From Dimargaris cristalligena (Eukaryota; Kickxellomycota; Dimargaritomycetes; Dimargaritales; Dimargaritaceae), in assembly GCA_027576995.1 (NCBI GenBank), contig JANBQC010000175.1, forward strand, positions 1 through 47,602: a stretch of DNA of 47,602 nucleotides, given 5' to 3'. Both the position numbers and the translations under genes were made by a program. Position 1 is the stretch's first letter, and each line of letters starts with the position of its first letter. This document shows positions 36,901 through 47,602 of the stretch, one piece after another. The notes under the pieces are model-generated. The model was not told the DNA's origin, did not search any database, and was given only the letters and a program-made list of their open reading frames with translations.

Positions 36901-39775
36901 TATTTTAGGGATACGTTTCTTCCATTAGGAACTGTTATATATCGGGAGTTTCCGAAAAGTCTCCCTAAAATGGCAGGTGAACTAATCTCGGCAATACTTC
37001 CACCCGTACATACCCCCCCCCTACCCTCATCCTACGCCGTAGGCTATTTAATCAACCATGTCCATCTTTGCCCCAGGTATTGGTCAACATTTAAATAATC
37101 ACCCCTACTACTTCCGACATGAACCGGGTTTAGCGTAAGGCGCAATTTTTTTTAAATAAATAATTAGGGGCTACAAACCCACGCACCTAATAGGTGAACA
37201 GGTGGTAGTTCGGATGTAACCCTGGATTTCCATAACGGCTATTCGTGGCAGTATTTTTTGATTTTGTATGGGCCTATTTCCCAGTTTCTCATTCTCTCTC
37301 TATCTACTTTTTACAACAGAACCATACCCCATATATATACATATATGTTAATCACGCCTTTTCGCTATTTAAGCGGATGCACTACAGATGTAACTCGTTT
37401 TATTAAACAGTCCGGCTATTGCAAAAGGAAACCCGACAATAATGGCTAAATATGGGTGGCTGGAGGACTGCAAAAAGGTGCTTGGATGTCAAGGGGTATG
37501 TGTGTGTGTGTGTATGGATAGCGTGATTAGGTCCACTGATGATGAACCAGACCAAACAAGATCCGCCCCACGGCCCTTTCCCACCCTTTTGCCTATTCTG
37601 CACTTGGCTACTCGGGGTATGTTTATAAAATGACAAAACCTACGTAGATTGTTGCGGCTTTATTCACTGAATAAACATACCCACACACTCCACTCACTCT
37701 CCCTTTTTATCGCTTAGGTATACCGTTAATAAACTAAATAGCGAAATCACCCAGTTAAATTAGGCAGTCCCGCGTTTGGACCCAATGCAGGGAGGAAGGG
37801 GCATACATTGGCGGTCTGCACAATGGGTCAATGGATAAGGCAGGCGGACGGCCGAATTAGTAATACTTCTAGATAAAAGAGGGGAAAGGGGGGAGAATGG
37901 CGTAATTGGTTGCTCATTGGGGCGAACAAATTAACCATCGTCGAATGCGAAGACGAGTGGGAGCTAAGATTTGGGTGGAGACAATGGGGGCCATGAGTTA
38001 CAGGAATGCCGGTCATGTCGCCATTTCCACCAAAGGGCTACAAATGACCTCCCGTAGTTTACCTTGCTATTTTCGATTCTTGAGAACTAATGGTTTACCC
38101 CGTTTGTTAATGCCCCTTAATGTTTTTCCTTTAGTCTTACGTAAAAATGAAGGGTGGGTGCGTAGGGTAAGTAAACTATGGGGTGAATGTAACCTACATA
38201 CTTGCCTACCTATCTACACTATCATTATCAATTGATCAAAATCGATAGTGACTGTAGATCACGTTGTCGCCTCCATTTAGTAGTGGGCTAATATTTCCAT
38301 TGCAGCTGTATTTTATAAAATTCCACGCCGTTCCAACTATTTAATGACACGCCTTTTGTCTTACAGGGGAGGGGATAAAGGGGTTCATTGGTATTGGAAC
38401 AAAACCGAAGTAGGAATCACAATGACTCCTCTCCGATTGATGATGCCTAAGGCCATGGGGCCATATTGATAGGCCGGGGAGCCATAACAACATTAAAAGA
38501 TTCATATCACATTGCCCTATCTATTGGTATCGGGCCTCTAATCGCGACCAATTTAGGTAACGGCAAATATGAAACGGTGTAACCACAGTGGCGGGATGTG
38601 TATATCTCTTATTCCTTCGTTTATACGTCCTTATCAGTGGGCGTACTAAGCCTACCAATTTGGTATACTCTTATCCCCCGCCTACGCTATATATCCTTCC
38701 CTGTTCCAAGCTTCCCGGTGCGAAGAATGTCATCGATGTTGGCGTGCTTCGGGATTCTTCGGGTGATGAATCCCTTCTATCCGATGTGGCGTGTTTACCG
38801 GAGGGTGGATAAATTGGGACGGTGGAAATCACCGTAAATGGCTCCATGTAAGAGCCCTGCTTAAAATAGACCCATATCAGTATTGCTACCTACACGCTGT
38901 ATAAATCCCCATATGCCCATATATATCGACCTACCTATATTTCTATATAGCAGGCCTTTGGCAATAACCATGTATAATAAACTGCGGGCATTTGATGCGC
39001 AGTATTAGGGGGCATCAAGGTTACACCGGAATATAGATATGGTATGAATGGCAAACCCCGCTATTGTAGCTCAAGCCAGGTCGATGGTATCGGTTGTGTG
39101 CGTGTGTGTGTTTTATTTTTTTATTACTAAAATCCCTTCTTCTTTCGATAATTCTATCCATCTTATCTTCCGAAATCGCACCACTCATCGACCGCGTATT
39201 CGGGTTTCACCAGTATTAAGCACCAATTATAAGTCGATAAACGAGCCGTCTGTTGACGCCCGACCCTAGTGTTTTCATCGGTTTTATCGCGCCCGTTGTC
39301 GTGGGTTTATAGATGAAGCGCGATTAAACGGGAGGTGAAATGGCGTCAGTATAGGTTGAGTAACTAACCAGCTGAACTATACTCTCCCCCATAATATACA
39401 CATACACTAAAAATGATTATACCCTCTTATTGTTGACATTATTATGGGCGCGCGAGCGTGTTTGTGGTATGCCTTTCCCCTCTTTATCTACTTCATCAAT
39501 GTTGTTCATAGACATCTAGGCCTTATCCGCCGATAACCTGGCCATCGTGGGTTGCACAGACCCCCCCATATAAGGGAATGGGCCATTAAACCGCCCATTT
39601 GTAGATTGGATTACCCATCCTGATATAAAAAGGTAGGGAAGAATAGTGTGTCTCATTAGTAGTGCCCAGTACTTTTCTCTTCTCCTTGTCATCACGATAA
39701 TCCAATGGATGGGTTTCCTTTTTTGACAGACGGGTAATTTTTATATCCCAAAAATACTCATTGGCATAATAAGGC

Positions 39776-39799
39776 GTAGTAGTAGTAGTAGTAGTAGTA
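39776..39799 (+). repeat. (GTA)8 triplet repeat
   Basis: Eight perfect GTA units in the gene-free region. Confidence 0.9.
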
Positions 39800-42222
39800 A
39801 AGACCCCGTCTTCCCCTCCTTTGCCACGTCTTCACTATCTAAGGCGACTGTTTTGGGTAGCTGACACACCAGGGCCACCCGGCCAGTCGGAACTCAATCA
39901 ATTCATCTCGAGTGGTGCAAAGGTGTAACCCCCCGTTGGTAGTATGTCCAATAGTGTTATACTAAGTATTCCTCCGAAACTCCCGGGTGGACAGCAATGC
40001 TTCACGGTTCTGGGGTAGGGCGGGTGAGTTACGTGGCTCATTTTCCTGGGGTCCTTTAGCAAAATCATTCTCCAACCCGGGGACACAACTACTTGAAACT
40101 ATTCGTCCCTGATGTATTGGGTGGGCAATTCCCGTGGTTCCGAAGGCTTTATATTTTTTTCTTTGGTTGGCAATGTTGAAATAAGCGATGAAACAGGTTG
40201 CTTATCTCGAGCCTGGACGAGCCGCACTAAGTACCCCAACCGATAATGACGCGATGGCCGATGGGGGAGAGACGAGCGGGAGACAATGGTCCATGTGATG
40301 GGGCTATCTACTGTATATTAAATGCACGTATAGATTGGTTAGAGTGGTTGGGGGGAGGGTTCAGGGATAGATTAGGTATAGTCGTGCGATTGGGGAATGG
40401 CGTGCTAATTATGCCAAACTTGGGTGGAAATTAATTTAGGGGTCCGAATATACGGATGTTTATTTCCTAGTCAACGCTTCCCCCTTACTTTGGCTTGCCC
40501 TACTATCTTCGGTCGCCACGGTATCTATTGGGTGATGTTGGGCTGCAACTGATCCAAAGACTGTAAGGGTTTGGTGGTGACCAGGTGATAGATATGGGAA
40601 GTTCAAAAAATAGCTATGATATACCCTTTTAAAAAATAGTCAACTTCAGGCCCCAATAGTAAGCGGATCAACACCAAGGTTCCAGCCCAGTAGCGGTGGC
40701 CTATTCTAGCAAAATGGATCCACAGCAACCACCAATCAGCCCGCAATACCATAGGCACGATGTTAATTGGTATTGCAACTGGTGGTTGGGGAGGTAAAGC
40801 TATAGTAGGGTTGGCAAACGAGCCATTGCCATTTATGGAAACGCCTAAATCTCAGTTAATAAAGGAAGGCTTCTCTCTGACCAACTCGCGGTGATCTTTA
40901 AAGGGAAATAGATAAGCCCAAACCTCCCCATAACTTAGATATGCCATTCCCCCTTTTTCATTTTCACCGGCCTGCTGGGACAGCGTTCGGCTTCCTAGGT
41001 AAGCGGATGAGTAAGCACCCTATTGGACAGTGGCCACTTTATGTCCCCTCCCACATCCCACGTATAGGAGGGTGATTAAATAACGGTCCCGCAGCAGTCA
41101 TAACATACTATAGGGTTATATAGCGACGATCCGCCCCACTTTAGGCGAGGTCTTCCGCTAGGCACGCCTCAGTAAACGATATTAAAACCCGGATACACCC
41201 GAGTCCTGCGACAATATACCCCCCCCCATAAATTCGTAGTCTTCCTTATCATGCTACTGGTCCAAGACTAGAAAAATGGGGTCGCGGAGGTTGAGTAGTA
41301 GGGAATGAGCGGGTATTAGGGAGAGCAGGAGGGGGTTACTCTACACACCCCACCCCGCTTTAGTTATCTATAGTTGACTGGTAGAAACCCCTTGGCCATT
41401 CATGTGGCCTGATTTAGGAGTGAACGGATCAGATAATTTTACTTGGCCATGTCGGTCCAATTGCAACCAAGCCCTCTAACATCTGATAAGTAAGTAAAGT
41501 GGAGTCGCCCCAACGAAACCATACACTAGCTAATACTTTAATAATACATTCCCACCGTTGGGGTTCGGAACCAGTGGCGGTATGGCCACCAATCATAGCC
41601 TACGGCCCATCAGGCCAAATTATCTGATCCGACCAACTTTCACGTACTTCCCATAGCCAATTGGTTTCAAGTGAGTCATTCCCCGGACCCCACTGCCAGT
41701 TAAGGCTATGGGCTGGGAGGGATTGGCGGGGATGAGCGTGGGTGGACTCGGAACAGATAAGCCTGGAATATGGCCTGACGGAAGTATGACCCCCAAGTAA
41801 CCACAAATTATTGGTTAATTAGGGAAATCTATGCCACAATACAATGAGTTCATCGGCAAGGTTTGACCTACGGCGATTTTCATCCCCAGTACCGTCCATG
41901 GTTATGACTGGTCGGACCCGTCTGTTTTCGCGAAAAACCGGAGAAAAAAGGTCAAATATATACATATTCATACACTAAGCACTAGACCCCGGAAATTATC
42001 GAAGGTGCAATATATCTGGTCCAAATAGCTGCGGCAGACATGTGAATAGAACGGCGCTTGGTGCACAAAGTTATCTGATTTTGTCAGAAATCTACTCCGG
42101 ATTCACTAATTGGTTCGTAACAGTTGGCTTGTCGCGGAAAGGTTTCATGGCTGTGTATTGGCTGATATAATGCCCCATTCGGAAATCCATGTAATATATA
42201 GTCCAGTTGCTAATCTACTGTA

Positions 42223-42276
42223 GAGGGTAGATAGTTAGCAAATTCGTGACTCGTAACTGGCGAACTATCTAACCCT
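42223..42276. repeat. Imperfect inverted repeat (hairpin)
   Basis: AGGGTAGATAGTT at 42224-42236 pairs with AACTATCTAACCCT at 42263-42276 with one bulged base, around a 26-nt loop. It may be a structured RNA or a transposon-end relic. It does not match the window-end repeats. Confidence 0.6.
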
Positions 42277-44974
42277 CCCCTACTCTAATGAAGCTGCACG
42301 AGATCAATGGGTCTAGTAATTACGTTACCCCGTCTGGCTTCTTGAGCTACCCAGCCAGCACTATTCAGCTCTGTGGTTACACACAAGTTTGCCCTATTAC
42401 TGAATAGTAATGCACCCACCCCCTGATGATAGATTCGATTGATAGTCGCTCCGTTTACGGCTGCCGCTTCTGGCCAAGTTTCAGTCGTATCGGTCCGATC
42501 AAGTCCAGTGGTGGGCTTATTGAATGGAAGTCGGAAATATATAGAGCTCCCTAATTGAAACCAGGTGTTGGGGCAGTTCGATGTGTTCCCAAGACCACCA
42601 CTACCATCGGTATTTGGACCAATTCGCCCAGAAATAGCTCGCCAAATTAAGAACTACCAAATACTGCAAAAAAAAATAGTCAAGCCACCATGGGGATCGG
42701 TAATCTTCCGATGGGGGAATTTGACTTGGCGTGCTGTCATCAGCCGACTCTGTTGCCCTGGAAGTGTGGAGGCCGCACTTTTCTTTAAGGTAGGGTGCTA
42801 ATGGGTCGCTCGTACAGTTAACCGGGTGTATATTTGTCCTTTTATGGGTTACATGATAAGGTGTTCAAGCAGTATCGGTGCTTTCCGCGGCGACTAGTGC
42901 GCTAGGTTTACCCTTTGACTTATTTAGTTTATGCCTGAAACGCTCTGATCAGTTCATCAAAAAAAAAACCGGAGAATATTCACACTTCTGAGGTATAGCT
43001 GCAAAGAGCGGTTGGGGTTGGAGGTGATGAGGTGTGGAACGTATAACCATTACTTCTCTCACTATTGCGGTGCCTCCTTGTACACACCTATTGTTCATTA
43101 TCGGGTTGTCTGCGCCGTATCTTGGAAACCCCCCCGCATCCGTAATTTGATCGAGTGTATACTGCCTTTTCTACAGTTGGGTCTACTATCAGTTCCGGTT
43201 GACAATATATAGGGTGCAATATAGTGTAGAGGTATGACCTGCATCCCGGTTAGCCCATTTGCCACGATAAAGGCGTCACTTATGATCCCCTGAATCTCTT
43301 ACTATATCGGGCCCGTTGCTAAAAATCTATGCCAGGGCCCTACGTATAAAGCTTCAACATGTTTGGTGAATAGTGGGGTAGGCTTAAGGTGCCTTATTCG
43401 CACGATCCGACTATTTTTCACTTTTAAAGCAGATCTGCGGTTAAAACGCCCAAGTCCATTGGAGGGGGGATGGGTGGAAATCAATCAATGTACGTCCCTC
43501 TTCCACTCAGCACGTGAAAATGGCTGCTTTACCAAAACTACCATACGAATTAACACACTATACCTCCGAATTACCCACTTTTCAATTAAACTTGTCACTC
43601 GATAACTGGTCCGTCGATTTGGGGCATGGACTTGGCGACGGGTCAATTATACCCCAGTCCCAGGGGCTGGTTAGCTAACCGGTGTTATTTTAAACAGACT
43701 AACCCAAGTGCAACAGACAGGCCAAGGACCCCCGGAGACCTGACCAAATCACGTGACTCCTCCTCCTGGGATCCCAGTCCCGATGTAGCGCGGACGAAAG
43801 TCAACTCGATCGGACCGGAAAGACAAACCCAGGACATATAAAACCAGTCAAACCCACCGGAAGACCGGGTTCATTATATTACAATAAAATCGCAATTTAT
43901 ACTTTGCTAGTTAGTTTACTCACCCTCCCCATTCGGAATTCCACCTACGGTAACCCTCCCTTGACCCTACCCGGTCGCATTTGGTTATACAAGTACTGCG
44001 ACCATGGGGCTATACACTACGCCTCCACTTCCTAACCTCAGATACCAACGACAATCCTTACAATCGTGCGTTGCACTAGATTAATACTACGAAAAAGGGA
44101 TAATAATATCTTATTGATTCGTCTGATAGGGCTTATCCACCCAATCCCATTGGTATTACCACCAATTACAATATTATTCAGAACATGGCTTGGCTTGGCT
44201 GCTCCATTCATGGATACCTTTATCTTCACCAGAAATCGTGCTTCATAAGGTAAAGATTTTTTTTTTTTTGCAAAACAACGGAAGCCAACGAGCAACGGGA
44301 CAACGCAGGCCCGGAAGGGCGGAATGGTGACCTATTTGGGCATCGGTGATGAGCCTTCCCCCGTTATCGTTCACCGGCTGAAGTCGGATAGATCAACCTG
44401 AATGATTAAATCAGCTGGTAACTGGACAACGTTACAATCTTCGTTATCGTGGCTGTTCTCCCAGACGAGCGATAAGAAGTCGGTGGTCTATAACCACAGA
44501 GTCGTGTAACCCGTGGTATGGATGATTTTTTTAAAAAGAAAAAATATCAGGAAAACAACACCCCGTTCAACGAAGAATGGGGTACCCGCCACACACGCCG
44601 TTTAATTATACCGAAAATAGCACCAACCATATAGAGTTAATTTCTAATCCACCAATGTCCCTCGTATATACATCATTCACTCGTACTATGCCGGATATAC
44701 CATTGTGATTTCCAGAAGATAAATTTGGGGACTCGGGATGATAGTGCTGATGCACCTGTCTATTCCCTCCCTCCCTCCCGCTTTGCTCTTCCACGAACGG
44801 CAGGGGTGTTGTGGGCATGTGTGCCCGATGGTGAAAGATTAGGCCAATAGATAAGCCGAATAGGCGGAGAAAGGGTTGTTGGATATATGGCAGCTGATCA
44901 CCATAGGGGACCACCACCCGTCGGACGAATCCCCGGCTGCTTATCGCCTGCCACTCCTGCGGCCGATCAACTAA

Positions 44975-46093
44975 TTACTGCCATGAGAAAGTGCAATATA
45001 AAGGAAGGGCTGCGATGCCACCGACATGCCCTCTGGGCTGTGTAATTATCAGACATCTTTCCTCCCCAATCCTTGTCGAAGGAGCTCCCCCCACTTGGCC
45101 GCACCACCCCCTCCCCCACCCATTTTTGGCTGCCTCATGCTTGCCAACGGCCAACATAACAAGCACCACATGTCGTGGTGATGCAGCCGGAGAAGCCTGG
45201 TTGGATAAAATATAAGGCGAATGGTCATGGACCGAGTGGTGATATCAAAAGGTCCATCAGAAATGGCCACCGGCTTACCTGATGCAATGCCACCATCGGG
45301 TGGTGCCAGATGCCTGGGTGATAAGTAATTCCCTGCCAAGGTCGGGCCACAAAGGCCTTTAGAGAGTTCAGGTTAGGTCGGTCATCTACACGCGGTGGTT
45401 GTTCGGAGGGTAGAGTCGAGAGCAAGAGGATGCTAAATCCAATTAATTGGGTCGAATTAGTCCGAGGGCCGAACATGAAGGTATGCGTTCCCCGTACTGG
45501 CGGCATGGTTGGCCGTCGTAGGAGTTCATATACAGGCATTAAAATTATATACCAGACCCCGATACCTGCTCATGGCGCCCGCGCAGCTTTGTCCGAATAG
45601 CCTTCAAATAAACCACCGACCGTGTGTCTATGACCTCCCAATACATCACCCGGCTAACTTATCAGTCTGACTTACCTGTACCGTTCTCTGCTACTATTAC
45701 CAGGTAATCTTCCGGAGTTCGGGCTGGATGTGCATAGCCCTTCTTCGATGGCGATGTACCCGGTGTTCCTTTCGGGGAAGGTCCGGCAATGGGCATAAAC
45801 ATTTGGGTACTGAACGGGTGGCGTTCGAGGAGTCGGACCGGAAACGGCCTTTCCGCGCGGGGGCTGCAGCGAAAGAGGCACAGGTTAGGCTGCGCCGGCT
45901 CCCGTTCGGTTTTGCCTTCGGGTCGGAGGTTGGTGAGCGGGGAAACCGCATTGAGTCGCCGGGCCGTATTCTGGTTGGCCGAAATTCCGGCCTCCGGCGT
46001 TTGCGTTAAGGCACTGGCGTCAATAACCCGGCCGAAGGGCGCATAAGCCGCCGGGGTGAGGTGCTGGGCCGGGAGCCTAATAGCCTCCTCCAT
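44975..46093 (-). CDS. Ureidoglycolate lyase; 3' end uncertain
   Basis: This enzyme splits ureidoglycolate into glyoxylate and urea, a late step of allantoin (purine) breakdown. Exon 1 (45676-46093) and exon 2 (45279-45385) join in phase 1 across a 290-nt intron and give 175 residues. Family signatures: LTPAAYAPFGRVID (residues 12-25), ISANQNTARRLN, NLCLFRCSPR, LLERHPFSTQMFMPI, YLVIVAENG, then DRPNLNSLKAF, QGITYHPGIWHHPMVAL. The start ATG at 46093 places the first signature 12 residues in. The domain should continue ~20-30 residues past WHHPM with a hydrophobic strand. A third exon, 45196-44975 (acceptor CAACCAG, containing HVVLVMLAVG), fits in phase and would give 248 aa, but its sequence after that strand is atypical. 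I regard exons 1-2 as firm and exon 3 as tentative. Confidence 0.8.
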
Positions 46094-46699
46094 AGTAAGG
46101 TAGAGGGAATGCGTTGGAATGGCAGGAAGGCGGTGAAATGGCACTAGATAAGTTGGGTGTAGTCTGGTAATAAGGGGCATGGGGGTGGGTAGAGGTGTAA
46201 GAAAGGTTAAGAAGAGGAGCACCAAGGTTTGGGGCTCAAGCGACGCTTTGTATACCATGGGCCTGGGAATAGCAGTCCTATGACTTGCCAACAACGTTCC
46301 CGGGTGAGTGAAGAAGACCAGCGACATCCTTATGCATGACCTAGTGAGACATCGGATGCCGAGTACCGCAAAACAAGGGGGGCTTGCCGGGGAACTTCTT
46401 TGAATCCTTTCCCCATAAAACAAATGTGAAATGGTCTTGCTGGTAAAACTAACCCCAAAAGTCTTCGGATGGTGTTGCTAAATGCATAATGTTATATATA
46501 TTTTGATAAAAATAGGGCATAGTTGACGAACCTCATTTAATAGAGTTGTCAATCATATATTTCCGAAGAGGTGTAAAAAAAGTCTTAGGATTGAATTTCA
46601 ACGTTAAAAAGAAGAGTGACAGAAACCGACGCTTACCTGCTTTCTGTTAATTATATTTTTATTTCGGTATTATTATACTAGTAAAAAACCTTTCGTGTA
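46094..46699. other. Promoter region of the ureidoglycolate lyase gene and tRNA upstream flank
   Basis: An in-frame open stretch runs upstream of the lyase ATG to 46423, but it has no conserved sequence and is probably leader. No other gene is seen. AT content rises toward the tRNA. Confidence 0.5.
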
Positions 46700-46772
46700 G
46701 GCCTCGTAGCTCAGTGGAAAGAGCGTTCCCCTCCGGAGGGAAAAGTCCTTGGTTCGACCCCAAGCCTGGTCG
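46700..46772 (+). tRNA. tRNA-Arg (anticodon CCG)
   Basis: The cloverleaf folds as acceptor 46700-46706, D stem GCTC/GAGC (46709-46712/46721-46724), anticodon stem TTCCC/GGGAA (46726-46730/46738-46742) with anticodon CCG at 46733-46735, T stem CTTGG/CCAAG (46748-46752/46760-46764) and discriminator G at 46772. It reads CGG codons (Arg). Internal promoters are intact: A box 46707-46717 and B box 46751-46761. There is no intron. The acceptor stem is GGCCTCG against CCTGGTC, so positions 5-68 (T-T) and 6-67 (C-C) do not pair, with a normal-looking G-T at 2-71. The arms and promoters are otherwise perfect, so it may be functional, recently damaged or edited. Confidence 0.88.
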
Positions 46773-46778
46773 CATATC

Positions 46779-46786
46779 TTTTTTTT
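46779..46786 (+). terminator. RNA polymerase III terminator
   Basis: Eight consecutive T, seven bases after the tRNA discriminator base; the standard pol III stop signal. Confidence 0.85.
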
Positions 46787-47388
46787 GATCCCTTCTAGTA
46801 ATATGTATCGCCATTTTTTATTAATTCTGAAATTAACTATGAAGTCAGTGCCTAATATTTTTTTTGAAAAATATCACTAATATTGCTGAGAATAGGTAAT
46901 AATTTACGTTATTATAACCATGGCAATGCCCAGATTTTTTGACAATCATTAATCAGCCTGGGTGGTGCTTATAGGGGTTCTCTGCTGATACTTCACAGGT
47001 AATTTCAATATTTTTCTGAATATTAGCATATTCTTCAATACCACTATAACTATACTTGGATGGCCCTCTGGTGTTGCTCCTACAAAAATTTTTCACCAGT
47101 TTTCAACCTGTAACCACTTAGCATCAATTAATCTACTTTGTCCCAAAATTTCTGAATTTATTCACCCCCTAATCAGTACCTCATGTTTAGCTGCACCTAT
47201 ATTAATACCCCCCCTTTGCTCCCTATTAATAATATCTAATCATAATGGCTAACAGTTCAATAATATTAAGAAGTTAGTATGGCTGGACATAGATATGGTA
47301 TTGGTATGATTAACCACCATACCATTCTGTACAAGGGGTTTATTAAATAGATACTATTTAATATAGGACAATAGTTAATTAGAATGTC
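46787..47388. other. AT-rich flank becoming CpG-free repeat sequence
   Basis: No coding frame. The last CG is at 46907-46908; everything to the right lacks CpG. Probably decayed retroelement DNA; the internal part matches nothing else in the window. Confidence 0.4.
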
Positions 47389-47529
47389 ATGACTCAGTAA
47401 TTTGAATTATAAGAATGACTAGTCATATAAGTAAAACCCATACCAATAGATTGGTAAATTAGCATCTAGCATTATGGAAATATATCCCCATTATTCTACT
47501 GTATTTTATTATGATTATTACATTCCTGT
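47389..47529 (+). mobile_element. Second copy of LTR family A, truncated by an insertion
   Basis: Direct-orientation match to 796-936 at roughly 80 per cent identity, mostly transitions. The match ends at about 47526, just before a family B LTR begins with TGT at 47530, as if B had inserted into A. Confidence 0.6.
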
Positions 47530-47602
47530 TGTAAAGAACTGAAATCAAATCCTTGAAAACTGAACTTTATTTGAAAAGATAGATAATAAAAGGGAAAGGT
47601 GA
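47530..47602 (-). mobile_element. LTR family B terminus, inverted relative to the left end
   Basis: Reverse complement of 89-161 with a single mismatch over 73 bases. Starts TGTAAAG on the plus strand, the complement of the LTR 3' end. The element runs off the right edge of the window. Its sense strand, judged from the AATAAA in the left copy, is minus here. Confidence 0.75.

Larger units (their letters stand above)
31626..44974. other. 13-kb gene-free region
   Basis: No coding gene, rRNA or tRNA recognised on either strand. All open frames are short and lack domains. The nearest ~250 bp to 31626 should be promoter and leader of the homeobox gene. CpG occurs at ordinary density, so this does not look like the CpG-free repeats at the window ends. 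Local structures are listed separately: (GGGTT)4 with triplet repeats (32738-32808), a perfect palindrome (33966-33987), a (GTA)8 tract (39776-39799) and a long hairpin (42223-42276). Confidence 0.6.

Overview
This window looks like 47.6 kb of nuclear DNA from a fungus, probably an early-diverging (zygomycete-grade) lineage. The fungal reading rests on intron-split genes (mostly 150-390 nt introns with GTAAGT-like donors and TAG/CAG acceptors), a nuclear tRNA with internal A and B boxes, LTR-retrotransposon debris, and a gene set of importin-11/Kap120, a PACT-domain pole scaffold, a MYST acetyltransferase, MRG15/Eaf3, EMC8/9, a homeodomain protein and ureidoglycolate lyase. CpG-free repeats at both ends suggest CpG methylation, known in several early-diverging fungi. 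The lineage assignment is inference.

Layout, left to right. Positions 1-1742 are AT-rich, contain no CpG and hold LTR remnants; a second, CpG-containing LTR-like block lies at 2571-2942. An importin-11 gene (3569-6727, minus) diverges across 3.5 kb from a very large gene (10246-18919, plus, four exons, about 2720 aa) that encodes a coiled-coil protein ending in a PACT-like centrosome/spindle-pole-targeting domain. A Gly/His/Tyr-rich secreted protein follows (21396-22247, plus). Next is a compact chromatin and ER cluster: a six-exon MYST histone acetyltransferase (22816-25374, minus), EMC8/9 (26146-27364, plus), a five-exon MRG15/Eaf3-type chromo-MRG protein (27842-29818, minus) and a homeodomain protein (30792-31625, minus). 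A stretch of about 13 kb, 31626-44974, has no gene I can recognise. Then come a ureidoglycolate lyase gene (minus; 3' end unresolved), a tRNA-Arg(CCG) gene (46700-46772) and another CpG-free retroelement segment to the end.

The last 73 bases are an inverted copy, with one mismatch, of positions 89-161. The window may therefore be a whole contig whose assembly stopped in the same repeat family at both ends. There is one 10-N gap (27660-27669).

Functional links: the MYST enzyme and the MRG15 homologue belong to families that act together in NuA4/NuA3-type acetyltransferase complexes and sit about 2.5 kb apart. The other genes serve unrelated housekeeping roles: nuclear transport, spindle pole structure, ER membrane insertion and purine/allantoin catabolism. 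I did not find a CRISPR, biosynthetic cluster, defence system or intact transposase. The best candidates for new biology are the CpG-free repeat islands, the oversized PACT protein, the His/Gly/Tyr secreted protein, the tRNA with a mismatched acceptor stem, and the long gene-free but CpG-normal segment.
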